Shown here one piece after another: positions 1 through 5,077 of a stretch of 5,077 nt of DNA. The position numbers and the translations under genes were made by a program. Numbering within the stretch: position 1 is the stretch's first letter; every line of letters starts with the position of its first letter. Under the pieces are notes generated by a model. That model was not told the origin of the DNA. It did not search any database and was given only the letters and a program-made list of their open reading frames with translations. Location: the NCBI GenBank assembly GCA_964557845.1, contig CAZLBV010000175.1, positions 1 to 5,077 of the forward strand, written 5' to 3'. This stretch comes from CAZLBV01 sp964557845 (GTDB lineage: Bacteria > Acidobacteriota > Aminicenantia > Aminicenantales > Aminicenantaceae).

Positions 1-88
1 GAACATAAACAACTTCATGATCTTGCGCAAAACTGAAGCTGCCCATAACTAAGGCCATCCATAAGTTTATAATTATTTTTTTTGTCAT
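1..88 (-). CDS. Secreted protein, N-terminal fragment (runs off left edge)
   Basis: Only the first 29 codons are inside the window. The reading frame starts at the ATG whose complement lies at 86-88 and begins MTKKIIINLWMALVMGSFSF, followed by AQDHEVVYV. This is a textbook Sec signal peptide: two lysines at residues 3-4, a hydrophobic core at about 5-20, and a probable signal peptidase I site after Ala21 (SFA-QD). There is no lipobox cysteine, so the mature protein should be periplasmic, secreted, or an outer-membrane protein. The start is supported by an AAGGA motif at 98-102 (minus strand), 9 nt upstream. The gene is transcribed divergently from the lipoprotein gene at 294. The mature part is too short to name a family. 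The existence of the gene is fairly secure; its function is unknown. Confidence 0.75.
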   Translation of the reverse strand, partial: MTKKIIINLWMALVMGSFSFAQDHEVVYV

Positions 89-97
89 AAAGATCAT

Positions 98-102
98 TCC
101 TT
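98..102 (-). promoter_or_regulatory. Ribosome binding site of the left-edge secreted protein
   Basis: AAGGA on the minus strand sits 9 nt before the ATG at 88. It decides the start of a gene of which only the signal peptide region is visible. Confidence 0.65.
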
Positions 103-130
103 ATTATATAGATTACCTGGAAATTCCTTT

Positions 131-158
131 TTGACTTCAAGCTTATTTATACTATATT
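131..158 (+). promoter_or_regulatory. Candidate sigma70-type promoter (distal)
   Basis: TTGACT at 131-136 and TATATT at 153-158 are separated by 16 nt; each matches the consensus at 5 of 6 positions. Transcription would start near 165 and give a leader of about 130 nt that includes the inverted repeat at 245-270 and its T8 run. In such AT-rich DNA chance matches are common, and if the host is Bacteroidota the promoter consensus would differ. Confidence 0.35.
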
Positions 159-225
159 AATCTAAAAAATTAAAAATTATTTTAAATAAAATGAATTAAT
201 TTATAGTAAATAAAATACACTTACT

Positions 226-254
226 TTGACAGTTGAATAAGTCCATGCTATATA
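226..254 (+). promoter_or_regulatory. Candidate sigma70-type promoter (proximal) for the lipoprotein operon
   Basis: A perfect TTGACA (226-231) is followed after exactly 17 nt by TATATA (249-254, 4 of 6 matches to TATAAT). The A/T-only tracts just upstream (about 180-220) resemble UP-element DNA. Transcription would start near 261, giving a leader of about 33 nt that contains the AAGGAG ribosome binding site. The -10 box forms the centre of the palindrome GCTATATAGC (247-256), which could be an operator. This is the better of the two promoter candidates. Confidence 0.45.
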
Positions 255-278
255 GCTATGGATATAGCATTTTTTTTT
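245..278 (+). repeat. Inverted repeat followed by T8, upstream of the lipoprotein gene
   Basis: ATGCTATAT (245-253) and ATATAGCAT (262-270) form a perfect 9-bp inverted repeat with an 8-nt loop. Eight T residues (271-278) follow directly and the ribosome binding site begins at 281. Read as RNA it has the layout of an intrinsic terminator or attenuator, but only two of nine stem pairs are G-C, so the hairpin would be weak. An overlapping palindrome, GCTATATAGC (247-256), covers the proximal -10 box and reads better as a DNA-level operator. The repeat is seen directly; its role is inference. Confidence 0.5.
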
Positions 279-280
279 AA

Positions 281-286
281 AAGGAG
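281..286 (+). promoter_or_regulatory. Ribosome binding site fixing the lipoprotein start at 294
   Basis: AAGGAG lies 7 nt upstream of the ATG at 294. A longer reading from the ATG at 258 would add MDIAFFFKRRYR, would start inside the inverted repeat without a ribosome binding site, and would spoil the lipoprotein signal peptide. The start at 294 is therefore preferred. Confidence 0.85.
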
Positions 287-293
287 ATACAGA

Positions 294-1970
294 ATGAAAA
301 AATTAATGGTTTTCACGGTTATACTTGCTCTACTTTTTCCCATCTCATGTACAAAAAAAGAAAAAGAAGGGCTTTCCGATCTAATTCCAGCAGACACTCA
401 GGTTTATTTGAAAATCCCGTCTCTTTCATCCCTTCACCAGAACCTCAATGTAACGGAAAACTCAGTTATGGGAAAAACAATCCCTAATATTTCATTTTTA
501 GAAACCGGGTTAGGTTTTAATCCTCTAAAACTTAATGACTTACAAGCTCAAGGAATCGATGTAAATAAATCTTTAGGTTTGATCCTCTCTGATATTTCGA
601 TCCATTCGGTCGAAAATAAGGAACCGGATTTCAAAGCTCAAGTTATGCTTTTACTCCCTGTTAGTGACTATGAAAAATTCAATGGAATGATGCAAGAAAC
701 CATACAAAAACTAAAACCTGAATTCACTATTGCCCAAATGGATGAGATAACAGTTATTCATCCGGATAAAGGAAAAAAATCAATCCTTTTTACTCAGAAA
801 AACAATTATATGATCGCTACAGTCGATCCCTTGGGTAATGATTCAACTTCTCTTCTAAATGCTATTATATCGGATAAGTCAACCCTTTCAGAAAACAGTA
901 ATTTTCAACAGGTAGCATCCAAATTAGACAAGGAGAACAATATTTTTGTCTATGCAGACATTCAGAGTATAATCGGAAAAGTTTTCTCCAACCTGGTAAA
1001 GCTCACCGATGAACTCCCGGAAGCTCAGAAAAAGCAGATGGAAAAAGGATTGGAATTTACCAAGGATTATCTAGGTGCCGGTTTATCTGTCGATCTAGAA
1101 AGCAGCGACTTCTGCTTGGAATCGATCATGAACCTAAAACCTGAATCAAAAGTTTTAAAAATCATGGGGGATGTCGATTATAACAAGGATCTGCTATTAG
1201 GAATTGATAAAACCCCTCTAATGATCATCGGCATAGCCTTCAATTTCAGTGAGTATTTAAACCTCATTATAGAAACTCTGCCCCCCCAAAATCAAGAAAT
1301 TTTCGAGGAAACAACGAAAAAGTTCTACTCACAGATGGGTTTGGACCTGGAAAAAGATATCATTGCTAATATGTCAGGTAGTATGAATTTTGGTATATTT
1401 GAGGCCGAAAATATAAGCATGACGAACACCAATGCATTTATCTCCATGGGTATTCGAGATGAAACTAAAGCTGCCAACATGATGAATACACTGATTGAAA
1501 ATCTCCCTTCAAAACAGCAGCCGCTTATTCAAAAGGAAGAAGTAATTGGAATAGAGGCCTATGTGGCTACTGCGGGATTTTTCCGGATCTTCACCGGTAT
1601 TAAGAATAATAGTCTATTTATGACCTTTGGGCAGCCGATGTTCGAGACAATTGTCTCTGGTAAACCTTCTTCTGGTTTCATTTCAAAAATCCAGGATAAA
1701 AAATTAGCGGATATACTTTCTGGGGATTATAGTTACTTCTACCTCAATATAGATGAATTGATGAAAGCTCAAAAAAATTTGGCTAATGTTATCGGATTCC
1801 TATCCAAGTTAGGCCAAAAAGTCACTGAAATCGCCTCCCAATTTGAATATTTACTTTCCTACTCGAGTTTTGAAGATTCTTCGCTTTACGGTGAATTTAT
1901 TGTAAAGACTAGATTTGACCGGCCTTTTCTACAGGGAATCATGAATAATGTTGATCAAATAAAAAATTAA
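294..1970 (+). CDS. Two-repeat lipoprotein of unknown function, DUF3352-like
   Basis: A protein of 558 residues. Residues 1-19 (MKKLMVFTVILALLFPISC) are a lipoprotein signal peptide with lipobox FPISC and lipidated Cys19; position +2 is Thr, compatible with outer-membrane sorting if E. coli rules apply. A lysine- and glutamate-rich linker leads to LIPADTQVYLKI (30-41), reminiscent of the PADT-type opening of DUF3352 proteins; this family match is from memory and tentative. The rest looks like two diverged copies of one unit, about residues 33-292 and 307-551. Matching blocks recur at an offset of 260-270 residues: a beta-alpha block at 113-129 and 379-397, a KNN-containing strand block at 146-177 and 415-446, NNIFVYADIQSII (215-227) against YSYFYLNIDELM (479-490), and YLGAGLSVDLESS (259-271) against YLLSYSSFEDSS (519-530). 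No catalytic motif is visible. It is probably co-transcribed with the CBM9-like gene 19 nt downstream. Role unknown; a structural or substrate-binding envelope protein is a guess. Confidence 0.85.
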   Translation: MKKLMVFTVILALLFPISCTKKEKEGLSDLIPADTQVYLKIPSLSSLHQNLNVTENSVMGKTIPNISFLETGLGFNPLKLNDLQAQGIDVNKSLGLILSDISIHSVENKEPDFKAQVMLLLPVSDYEKFNGMMQETIQKLKPEFTIAQMDEITVIHPDKGKKSILFTQKNNYMIATVDPLGNDSTSLLNAIISDKSTLSENSNFQQVASKLDKENNIFVYADIQSIIGKVFSNLVKLTDELPEAQKKQMEKGLEFTKDYLGAGLSVDLESSDFCLESIMNLKPESKVLKIMGDVDYNKDLLLGIDKTPLMIIGIAFNFSEYLNLIIETLPPQNQEIFEETTKKFYSQMGLDLEKDIIANMSGSMNFGIFEAENISMTNTNAFISMGIRDETKAANMMNTLIENLPSKQQPLIQKEEVIGIEAYVATAGFFRIFTGIKNNSLFMTFGQPMFETIVSGKPSSGFISKIQDKKLADILSGDYSYFYLNIDELMKAQKNLANVIGFLSKLGQKVTEIASQFEYLLSYSSFEDSSLYGEFIVKTRFDRPFLQGIMNNVDQIKN

Positions 1971-1982
1971 GCCTTTTTTTAT
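1959..1982 (+). repeat. A-T-only inverted repeat across the lipoprotein stop codon
   Basis: ATAAAAAA (1959-1966) and TTTTTTAT (1975-1982) form an 8-bp inverted repeat with an 8-nt loop that contains the TAA stop (1968-1970). It lacks G-C pairs, so it is a poor terminator; it could modestly affect read-through into the gene at 1990. It may be only an accident of A and T runs. Confidence 0.3.
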
Positions 1983-1989
1983 ATTTTCA

Positions 1990-2817
1990 ATGAAAATCAA
2001 ATATGGATGCGATGAAAATGAGATTGGACATTACACCTGTCATAAAACATCGGAAACAATAACGGTCGATGGTAATCTCACTGAAAAAACCTGGCAAAAA
2101 TCGCCCAAATCTCCCCGTTTTGTGGATATGGTAACCGGAGAACCAGGATTCTGGGATACCCAGATAGCCTCTGTCTGGGATGATCGCTGTTTGTATATCG
2201 CCTTCTGGATCGAAGAACCGAATGTTCGAGCTGAATTTACCGAACGCGATTCCCAGGTATACATGGAAAATGATGTGGAAGTTTTTATTGACGGTAAAGA
2301 CTGTTATTATGAATTTCAGATAAATGCACGCGGTACGATTTATGAAGTTTTTTATATCTGGCAGGATGCCTATAAAAATAACAAAAGATTCCATATTCCT
2401 GAATTTGATCTAATGCAAAGAAAAGTTGACATTATCGGTGGTTTCCAGGATGAAACCAGATATGGTAAGCATCCAAGAGGAAAAAGGTGGGCTTTCATGG
2501 ATTGGGATTTCCCCGGCTTAAAAAGTGCTGTTGGAGTTGAAGGAACGCTTAATGACAGTTCGGATGTGGATAAAGGGTGGACGGTAGAATTGGCTTTTCC
2601 TTGGGATGGAATGAAATTACTGGCTGGAAATCGCACTCTCCCACCCAAAAATGAGGACGTCTGGCGGTTCGATTTCTCCCGGTTCGAACTGCTTTACTGC
2701 AGCGGGATCCAGTTAGATCACCATCCTGGCTGGTCATTCAATAAACACGGTACCTATGATTCCCATATCCCTGAGTGCTTTACCTATGTACACTTTTCGG
2801 ATGAAATTATCGTTTAA
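1990..2817 (+). CDS. CBM9-like (DOMON-type) carbohydrate-binding protein, stand-alone
   Basis: A protein of 275 residues that resembles 'carbohydrate-binding family 9-like' proteins, the group related to the xylan-binding CBM9 module and DOMON folds. Family signatures in order: VDGNLTEKTWQ (26-36), DDRCLYIAFWIEEP (64-77), YMENDVEVFID (91-101), YEFQINARGTIYEV (107-120), GWTVELAFPW (196-205), WRFDFSR (225-231), and a C-terminal block around WSFNKHGTYDSHIPECF (248-264). The aromatic residues are plentiful, as expected for a sugar-binding beta-sandwich; no hydrolase domain is attached. The ATG at 1990 is the only standard start downstream of an in-frame stop at 1960-1962, and the VDG motif follows soon after, so the N terminus looks complete. 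Oddities: no Shine-Dalgarno motif precedes it (the upstream bases are pyrimidine-rich), and there is no signal peptide although relatives usually act outside the cytoplasm. It probably shares a transcript with the lipoprotein gene. The ligand is unknown. Confidence 0.85.
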   Translation: MKIKYGCDENEIGHYTCHKTSETITVDGNLTEKTWQKSPKSPRFVDMVTGEPGFWDTQIASVWDDRCLYIAFWIEEPNVRAEFTERDSQVYMENDVEVFIDGKDCYYEFQINARGTIYEVFYIWQDAYKNNKRFHIPEFDLMQRKVDIIGGFQDETRYGKHPRGKRWAFMDWDFPGLKSAVGVEGTLNDSSDVDKGWTVELAFPWDGMKLLAGNRTLPPKNEDVWRFDFSRFELLYCSGIQLDHHPGWSFNKHGTYDSHIPECFTYVHFSDEIIV

Positions 2818-2921
2818 CCTTAATCATTCATAAAAATGCCGATCGTATTGATAAACAATTTATTATCATGTAGTTTGAATATTCTAAAGGTTATTATTAT
2901 TCTCTGTTTTTTCTGGTGCAA
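2818..2921. other. Convergent spacer with a weak hairpin (2849-2868)
   Basis: This 104-nt stretch separates the ends of the CBM9-like gene (plus) and the fucosidase gene (minus). TGATAA (2849-2854) and TTATCA (2863-2868) form a 6-bp stem with an 8-nt loop, and AACCTT (2816-2821) could pair with AAGGTT (2887-2892) at longer range. Neither is G-C rich nor followed by a clear T run on either strand, so no intrinsic terminator can be called with confidence even though transcripts from both sides must end here. Confidence 0.4.
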
Positions 2922-4325
2922 TCAAAAAGTTGGTGGTTGGTCAAAACTGAGGACAATTATTGAGACATAGGGATCTGGCGCCTTTTCTGGAACTTCGATC
3001 AACATCTGTTCACCTTCAAGCGTAGCATTCAATCTGTTTTCTGGTGAGGATAAAAGATAAACTGTTTCCGGTTGGTCGGTCAGCCCAGGCACGATCAATT
3101 TACCATCTTCCGGCCAATCAAATACATGCAGATAAAGATTTTTCCCTTTGGTCGTGCTTCTCCCCCACTCCAGGGATGCAAACCGACTGGCTGAGGTCCC
3201 ATATATACTTTCACCGTGCACGCTCATCCACTGTCCGATCTCCTGTAACCGTATGATACTTTCCTCTGGAAACAATCCTTCAGGAGTCGGTCCGACATTC
3301 AACAGAAAATTTCCACCTTTACTGGCAATATCGACTAATTTCCGGATCAGATCCCCGGTTGATTTCCAATTAGTATCGTGTTTATTATAACCCCAATGAT
3401 CGTTCATGGTCATGCAAGTTTCCCAATCATAATCCAGTCCAGTTGCTGGGATCTCCTGTTCAGGTGTTCCAAAATCGCCAGCCGCCTCTTCCGGATCATA
3501 GGTTCCGGCCATTCCTGCCCTGCCTTTTCCTACTCTATTATTGATTATGATATCCGGCTGTAAAGAACGAACAAAGTCATACAGGTCTTTCCCCTTCTCC
3601 TGATCCCAAGTGTTCTCCCACTCACCGTCAAACCAAAGAACCCCGATCTTACCATAATTGGTCACCAGCTCTTTAAGCTGTCCATGCATATAATTGATAT
3701 ACCGGTTAAAATCAGCTCCTTCAGAAGACCTGTCCTCCCACTCTCTTCTGGGAAGATAATCAGGATGATGCCAATCCATAATGGAATAATACCAGCACAG
3801 CTTTATGTCCTGTCTTTGACATTCCTCAGCCAGTTCCTTCAATACATCCCTCCCGAATGGAGTGGCATCCACCACATTATAATCTGTTAATTTTGAATCG
3901 AATAAGCAGAACCCATCATGATGTTTAGAAGTTATGACAATATATTTCATCCCTGCATTTTTCGCTGTTCTCACCCAGTCTTCGGCATTGAATTTCACCG
4001 GGTTAAACTGACTGGCGAACTTTTCATATTGATGGACCGGTATCTGAGCAGTAGTCAATATCCATTCTGCATGATTAGTCTCGTTCTTCCACTGTCCGGC
4101 AGGAATCGCATACAGTCCCCAATGAATGAACATACCAAAACGGCCTTCCCGCCACCAGGCCATTCTTTGATCCCGGTCATTGCTAGTTTCAGTCTTAGCA
4201 GAACTCATCTCTTCTGAATCAATCGAACTGTTATTTTTTGGCTGCTCGCTGCATGCAGATAAAATAATCAGAGCTCCCAAAAGAAAAGTCAAACCCATGA
4301 ATACATTCCTGTTTTTACGGCTCAT
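2922..4325 (-). CDS. GH29 alpha-L-fucosidase, lipoprotein
   Basis: A 467-residue retaining glycoside hydrolase predicted to remove terminal alpha-L-fucose from glycans. Residues 1-25 form a lipoprotein signal peptide with lipobox LSAC and Cys25, then a Ser/Glu-rich linker to about 50. The catalytic barrel begins with MAWWREGRFGMFIHWGLY (55-72), a hallmark of GH29, followed by KHHDGF (134-139), which helps form the fucose pocket, and WFDGEW (231-236), where Asp233 is the expected nucleophile. Glu289 in GDFGTPEQEIP (283-293) is the best acid/base candidate by position relative to GH29-A enzymes. WETCMTMNDHWGY (301-313) and GGNFLLNVGPTPEG (337-350) close the barrel, and about 380-467 is the usual C-terminal beta-sandwich. 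Length and motifs are complete, so it should be active. AGGGAG at 4331-4336 supports the start. It lies 73 nt downstream of tldE on the same strand and converges on the CBM9-like gene. The natural substrate (fucoidan, mucin-type or plant glycan) cannot be read from sequence. Confidence 0.95.
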   Translation of the reverse strand: MSRKNRNVFMGLTFLLGALIILSACSEQPKNNSSIDSEEMSSAKTETSNDRDQRMAWWREGRFGMFIHWGLYAIPAGQWKNETNHAEWILTTAQIPVHQYEKFASQFNPVKFNAEDWVRTAKNAGMKYIVITSKHHDGFCLFDSKLTDYNVVDATPFGRDVLKELAEECQRQDIKLCWYYSIMDWHHPDYLPRREWEDRSSEGADFNRYINYMHGQLKELVTNYGKIGVLWFDGEWENTWDQEKGKDLYDFVRSLQPDIIINNRVGKGRAGMAGTYDPEEAAGDFGTPEQEIPATGLDYDWETCMTMNDHWGYNKHDTNWKSTGDLIRKLVDIASKGGNFLLNVGPTPEGLFPEESIIRLQEIGQWMSVHGESIYGTSASRFASLEWGRSTTKGKNLYLHVFDWPEDGKLIVPGLTDQPETVYLLSSPENRLNATLEGEQMLIEVPEKAPDPYVSIIVLSFDQPPTF

Positions 4326-4330
4326 TTTTT

Positions 4331-4336
4331 CTCCCT
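4331..4336 (-). promoter_or_regulatory. Ribosome binding site of the fucosidase gene
   Basis: AGGGAG on the minus strand ends 5 nt before the ATG at 4325 and fixes a start that yields an intact lipoprotein signal peptide. Confidence 0.8.
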
Positions 4337-4339
4337 ATT

Positions 4340-4351
4340 GCTCTAGCTCTA
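4340..4351. repeat. Tandem hexamer (GCTCTA x2) before the fucosidase start
   Basis: Two perfect copies of GCTCTA (TAGAGC on the minus strand) sit just upstream of the fucosidase ribosome binding site. Two copies of a 6-mer may be chance; no function is assigned. Confidence 0.3.
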
Positions 4352-4375
4352 AATAAGTTTAATAATTTTTTAGGG

Positions 4376-4394
4376 TAGATAACCCAAATATCTA
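4376..4394 (-). repeat. Small inverted repeat in the tldE-fucosidase spacer
   Basis: TAGATA (4376-4381) and TATCTA (4389-4394) form a perfect 6-bp inverted repeat with a 7-nt loop, 4 nt beyond the TAA-containing end of tldE. GGGT (4373-4376) and ACCC (4382-4385) form an overlapping, mutually exclusive stem. On the minus strand neither is followed by a T run (an A run follows instead), so this is not a standard terminator. A weak promoter for the fucosidase (TTGGGT, 17 nt, TATTAA on the minus strand) overlaps the region; I do not trust it enough to call it separately. Confidence 0.35.
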
Positions 4395-4398
4395 ATTA

Positions 4399-5077
4399 TT
4401 ATTCTCCGCCGATCTGCAAAGAAATTATTCTAAAGGTAGGAGTTGCAAAACTTCTATTTAGATCAAGATCATTGCCGACCATGTCTATCTGATTCAACAT
4501 CTCAAAAGCTGTTCCTGCAATTGTGATTCCCTTTACCGGAAACATGATCTTTCCTTTTTCGATCCAAAATCCAGAAGCTCCTCCACTGAAATTTCCATTA
4601 ACCGGATTGATACCGTATCCGCTCAATCCTTTAAGAAGCAGCCCCTTCTCAGTAGCAGCAATGATATCTTCTGGAGGAACCTCTCCTTTACCCATGTAAA
4701 AATTATGCGGGCCGATTCCCGGTATACCGGTAAAACCCCGACGTGATGCATTGCCCGTGCTTTCCACACCTGCTCTTCTGCCTACAATGGTATTATACAT
4801 AAAACCCTTCAGCACTCCCTTTTCAATGATTGATCTTTTTTTTGTGGGGACTCCTTCACCGTCAAAAGGACTGCTTGCCATGCCTTTAGGCCTGGTCCCG
4901 TCATCGGTCAGGTTAAGTAGTTCAGAAGCGATCTTCTTATCTAAACTGTCCATTAAAAAACTGGCGCCTTGAAGTCCTCGTTCACCGTTGACCGCAGCCA
5001 GTATTCCACCAAATATAGACCGGCCCACGTCAGGATCGAAAATAACTGCGGCTTTTTGAGTCTTGACCATGCGGGGA
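4399..5077 (-). CDS. pmbA: TldE/PmbA metalloprotease-complex subunit, C-terminal part (runs off right edge)
   Basis: The visible 226 codons are the C-terminal half of a protein that is normally about 440-450 residues; the frame stays open to the window edge, so the Met at 5070 is internal (it is preceded by Pro-Arg). Counting from that Met: VIFDPDVGRSIFG (9-21), SFLMDSLDKKI (37-47), SSPFDGEGVPTKKR (66-79), STGNASRRG (104-112), GASGFWIEKGKI (164-175), GITIAG (181-186), MVGNDL (197-202) and a terminal ATPTFRI block. These match the PmbA/TldE branch. In E. coli TldE pairs with TldD, which carries the zinc-binding HExxxH motif; the heterodimer trims unfolded peptides, matures microcin B17 and degrades the antitoxin CcdA. 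TldE has no metal site of its own. tldD often lies next to it and may sit beyond the right edge. No frameshift is visible. The fucosidase gene follows 73 nt downstream. Confidence 0.93.
   Translation of the reverse strand, partial: PRMVKTQKAAVIFDPDVGRSIFGGILAAVNGERGLQGASFLMDSLDKKIASELLNLTDDGTRPKGMASSPFDGEGVPTKKRSIIEKGVLKGFMYNTIVGRRAGVESTGNASRRGFTGIPGIGPHNFYMGKGEVPPEDIIAATEKGLLLKGLSGYGINPVNGNFSGGASGFWIEKGKIMFPVKGITIAGTAFEMLNQIDMVGNDLDLNRSFATPTFRIISLQIGGE

Larger units (their letters stand above)
89..293. other. AT-rich divergent intergenic region
   Basis: About 205 nt separate the divergently oriented starts at 88 (minus) and 294 (plus). The stretch at about 150-220 is almost entirely A and T. 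It holds two plus-strand promoter candidates, an inverted repeat with a T8 run, and the two ribosome binding sites at its ends. I found no convincing minus-strand promoter: a TATAAT on the minus strand at 103-108 lies too close to the ribosome binding site and has no matching -35 box. A weak TTGAAG (135-140) with GGTAAT (112-117), 17 nt apart on the minus strand, is the best alternative. No RNA gene is recognised. Confidence 0.7.

Noticed and set aside
150..220. AT-rich tract as a replication origin or attachment site
   Set aside because: No DnaA boxes, iterons, tRNA end or flanking direct repeats are visible; it is better explained as promoter-region DNA.
258..293. Upstream ATG extending the lipoprotein by 12 residues
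   Set aside because: It starts inside the inverted repeat, has no ribosome binding site, and would place charged residues ahead of an otherwise perfect lipoprotein signal peptide; AAGGAG supports 294.
1281..1287. C7 run as a possible frameshift or phase-variation site
   Set aside because: The frame is intact through it (Leu-Pro-Pro-Gln), both sides align with the internal repeat, and a single short C7 run inside a large gene is weak evidence for phase variation.
1987..2737. Minus-strand open frames opposite the CBM9-like gene
   Set aside because: They lie antisense to a gene with clear family motifs, show no recognisable domains, and lack ribosome binding sites.
3044..4217. Plus-strand open frames opposite the fucosidase gene
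   Set aside because: They are short, overlap a complete GH29 coding sequence, and resemble no protein I recognise.
4834..4842. Run of T residues inside tldE as a slippage site
   Set aside because: It simply encodes the Lys-Lys of the conserved PTKKR stretch and the reading frame continues normally.
4751..4972. Plus-strand open frame opposite tldE
   Set aside because: It mirrors conserved TldE motifs on the other strand and has no independent coding evidence.
5068..5070. ATG at the right edge as the tldE start
   Set aside because: The frame continues upstream as Pro-Arg to the window edge and the protein lacks the N-terminal half typical of TldE, so this Met is internal.

Overview
The window looks like a stretch of chromosome from a diderm bacterium. 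Two proteins carry lipoprotein signal peptides, a third starts with a classical Sec signal peptide ending in SFA-Q, and strong AAGGAG/AGGGAG ribosome binding sites are present. The AT-rich spacers and the gene content (secreted fucosidase, CBM9-like protein, TldE) would suit an environmental lineage of the FCB type (Bacteroidota, Neomarinimicrobiota, Calditrichota or similar). The sequence alone does not fix the phylum.

Layout from left to right: (1) positions 1-88, minus strand, the first 29 codons of a secreted protein that runs off the left edge; (2) 89-293, an AT-rich divergent intergenic region with two candidate plus-strand sigma70-type promoters and a palindrome/inverted repeat next to a T8 run; (3) 294-1970, plus strand, a 558-residue lipoprotein of unknown function built from two diverged copies of one ~250-residue unit, resembling DUF3352-type proteins; (4) 1990-2817, plus strand, a 275-residue stand-alone CBM9-like carbohydrate-binding protein, 19 nt after the lipoprotein gene and without an obvious ribosome binding site or signal peptide; (5) 2818-2921, a short convergent spacer; (6) 2922-4325, minus strand, a lipoprotein GH29 alpha-L-fucosidase; (7) 4399-5077, minus strand, the C-terminal half of TldE/PmbA, which enters from the right edge.

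The plus-strand pair (lipoprotein and CBM9-like protein) is probably one transcript. The minus-strand pair (tldE, then fucosidase) has the same orientation with a 73-nt spacer and could be one transcript, although the two functions are unrelated. A carbohydrate-binding protein and a fucosidase lie tail to tail, which hints at glycan use, but no transporter, SusC/SusD pair, sulfatase or regulator is visible, so this is not a full polysaccharide utilisation locus within the window.

I see no mobile element, CRISPR array, tRNA or rRNA. The points most worth a second look are the internal duplication in the lipoprotein, the palindrome over its predicted -10 box, and the leaderless, signal-less CBM9-like gene. 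I find no convincing evidence for a wholly new multi-gene system here.
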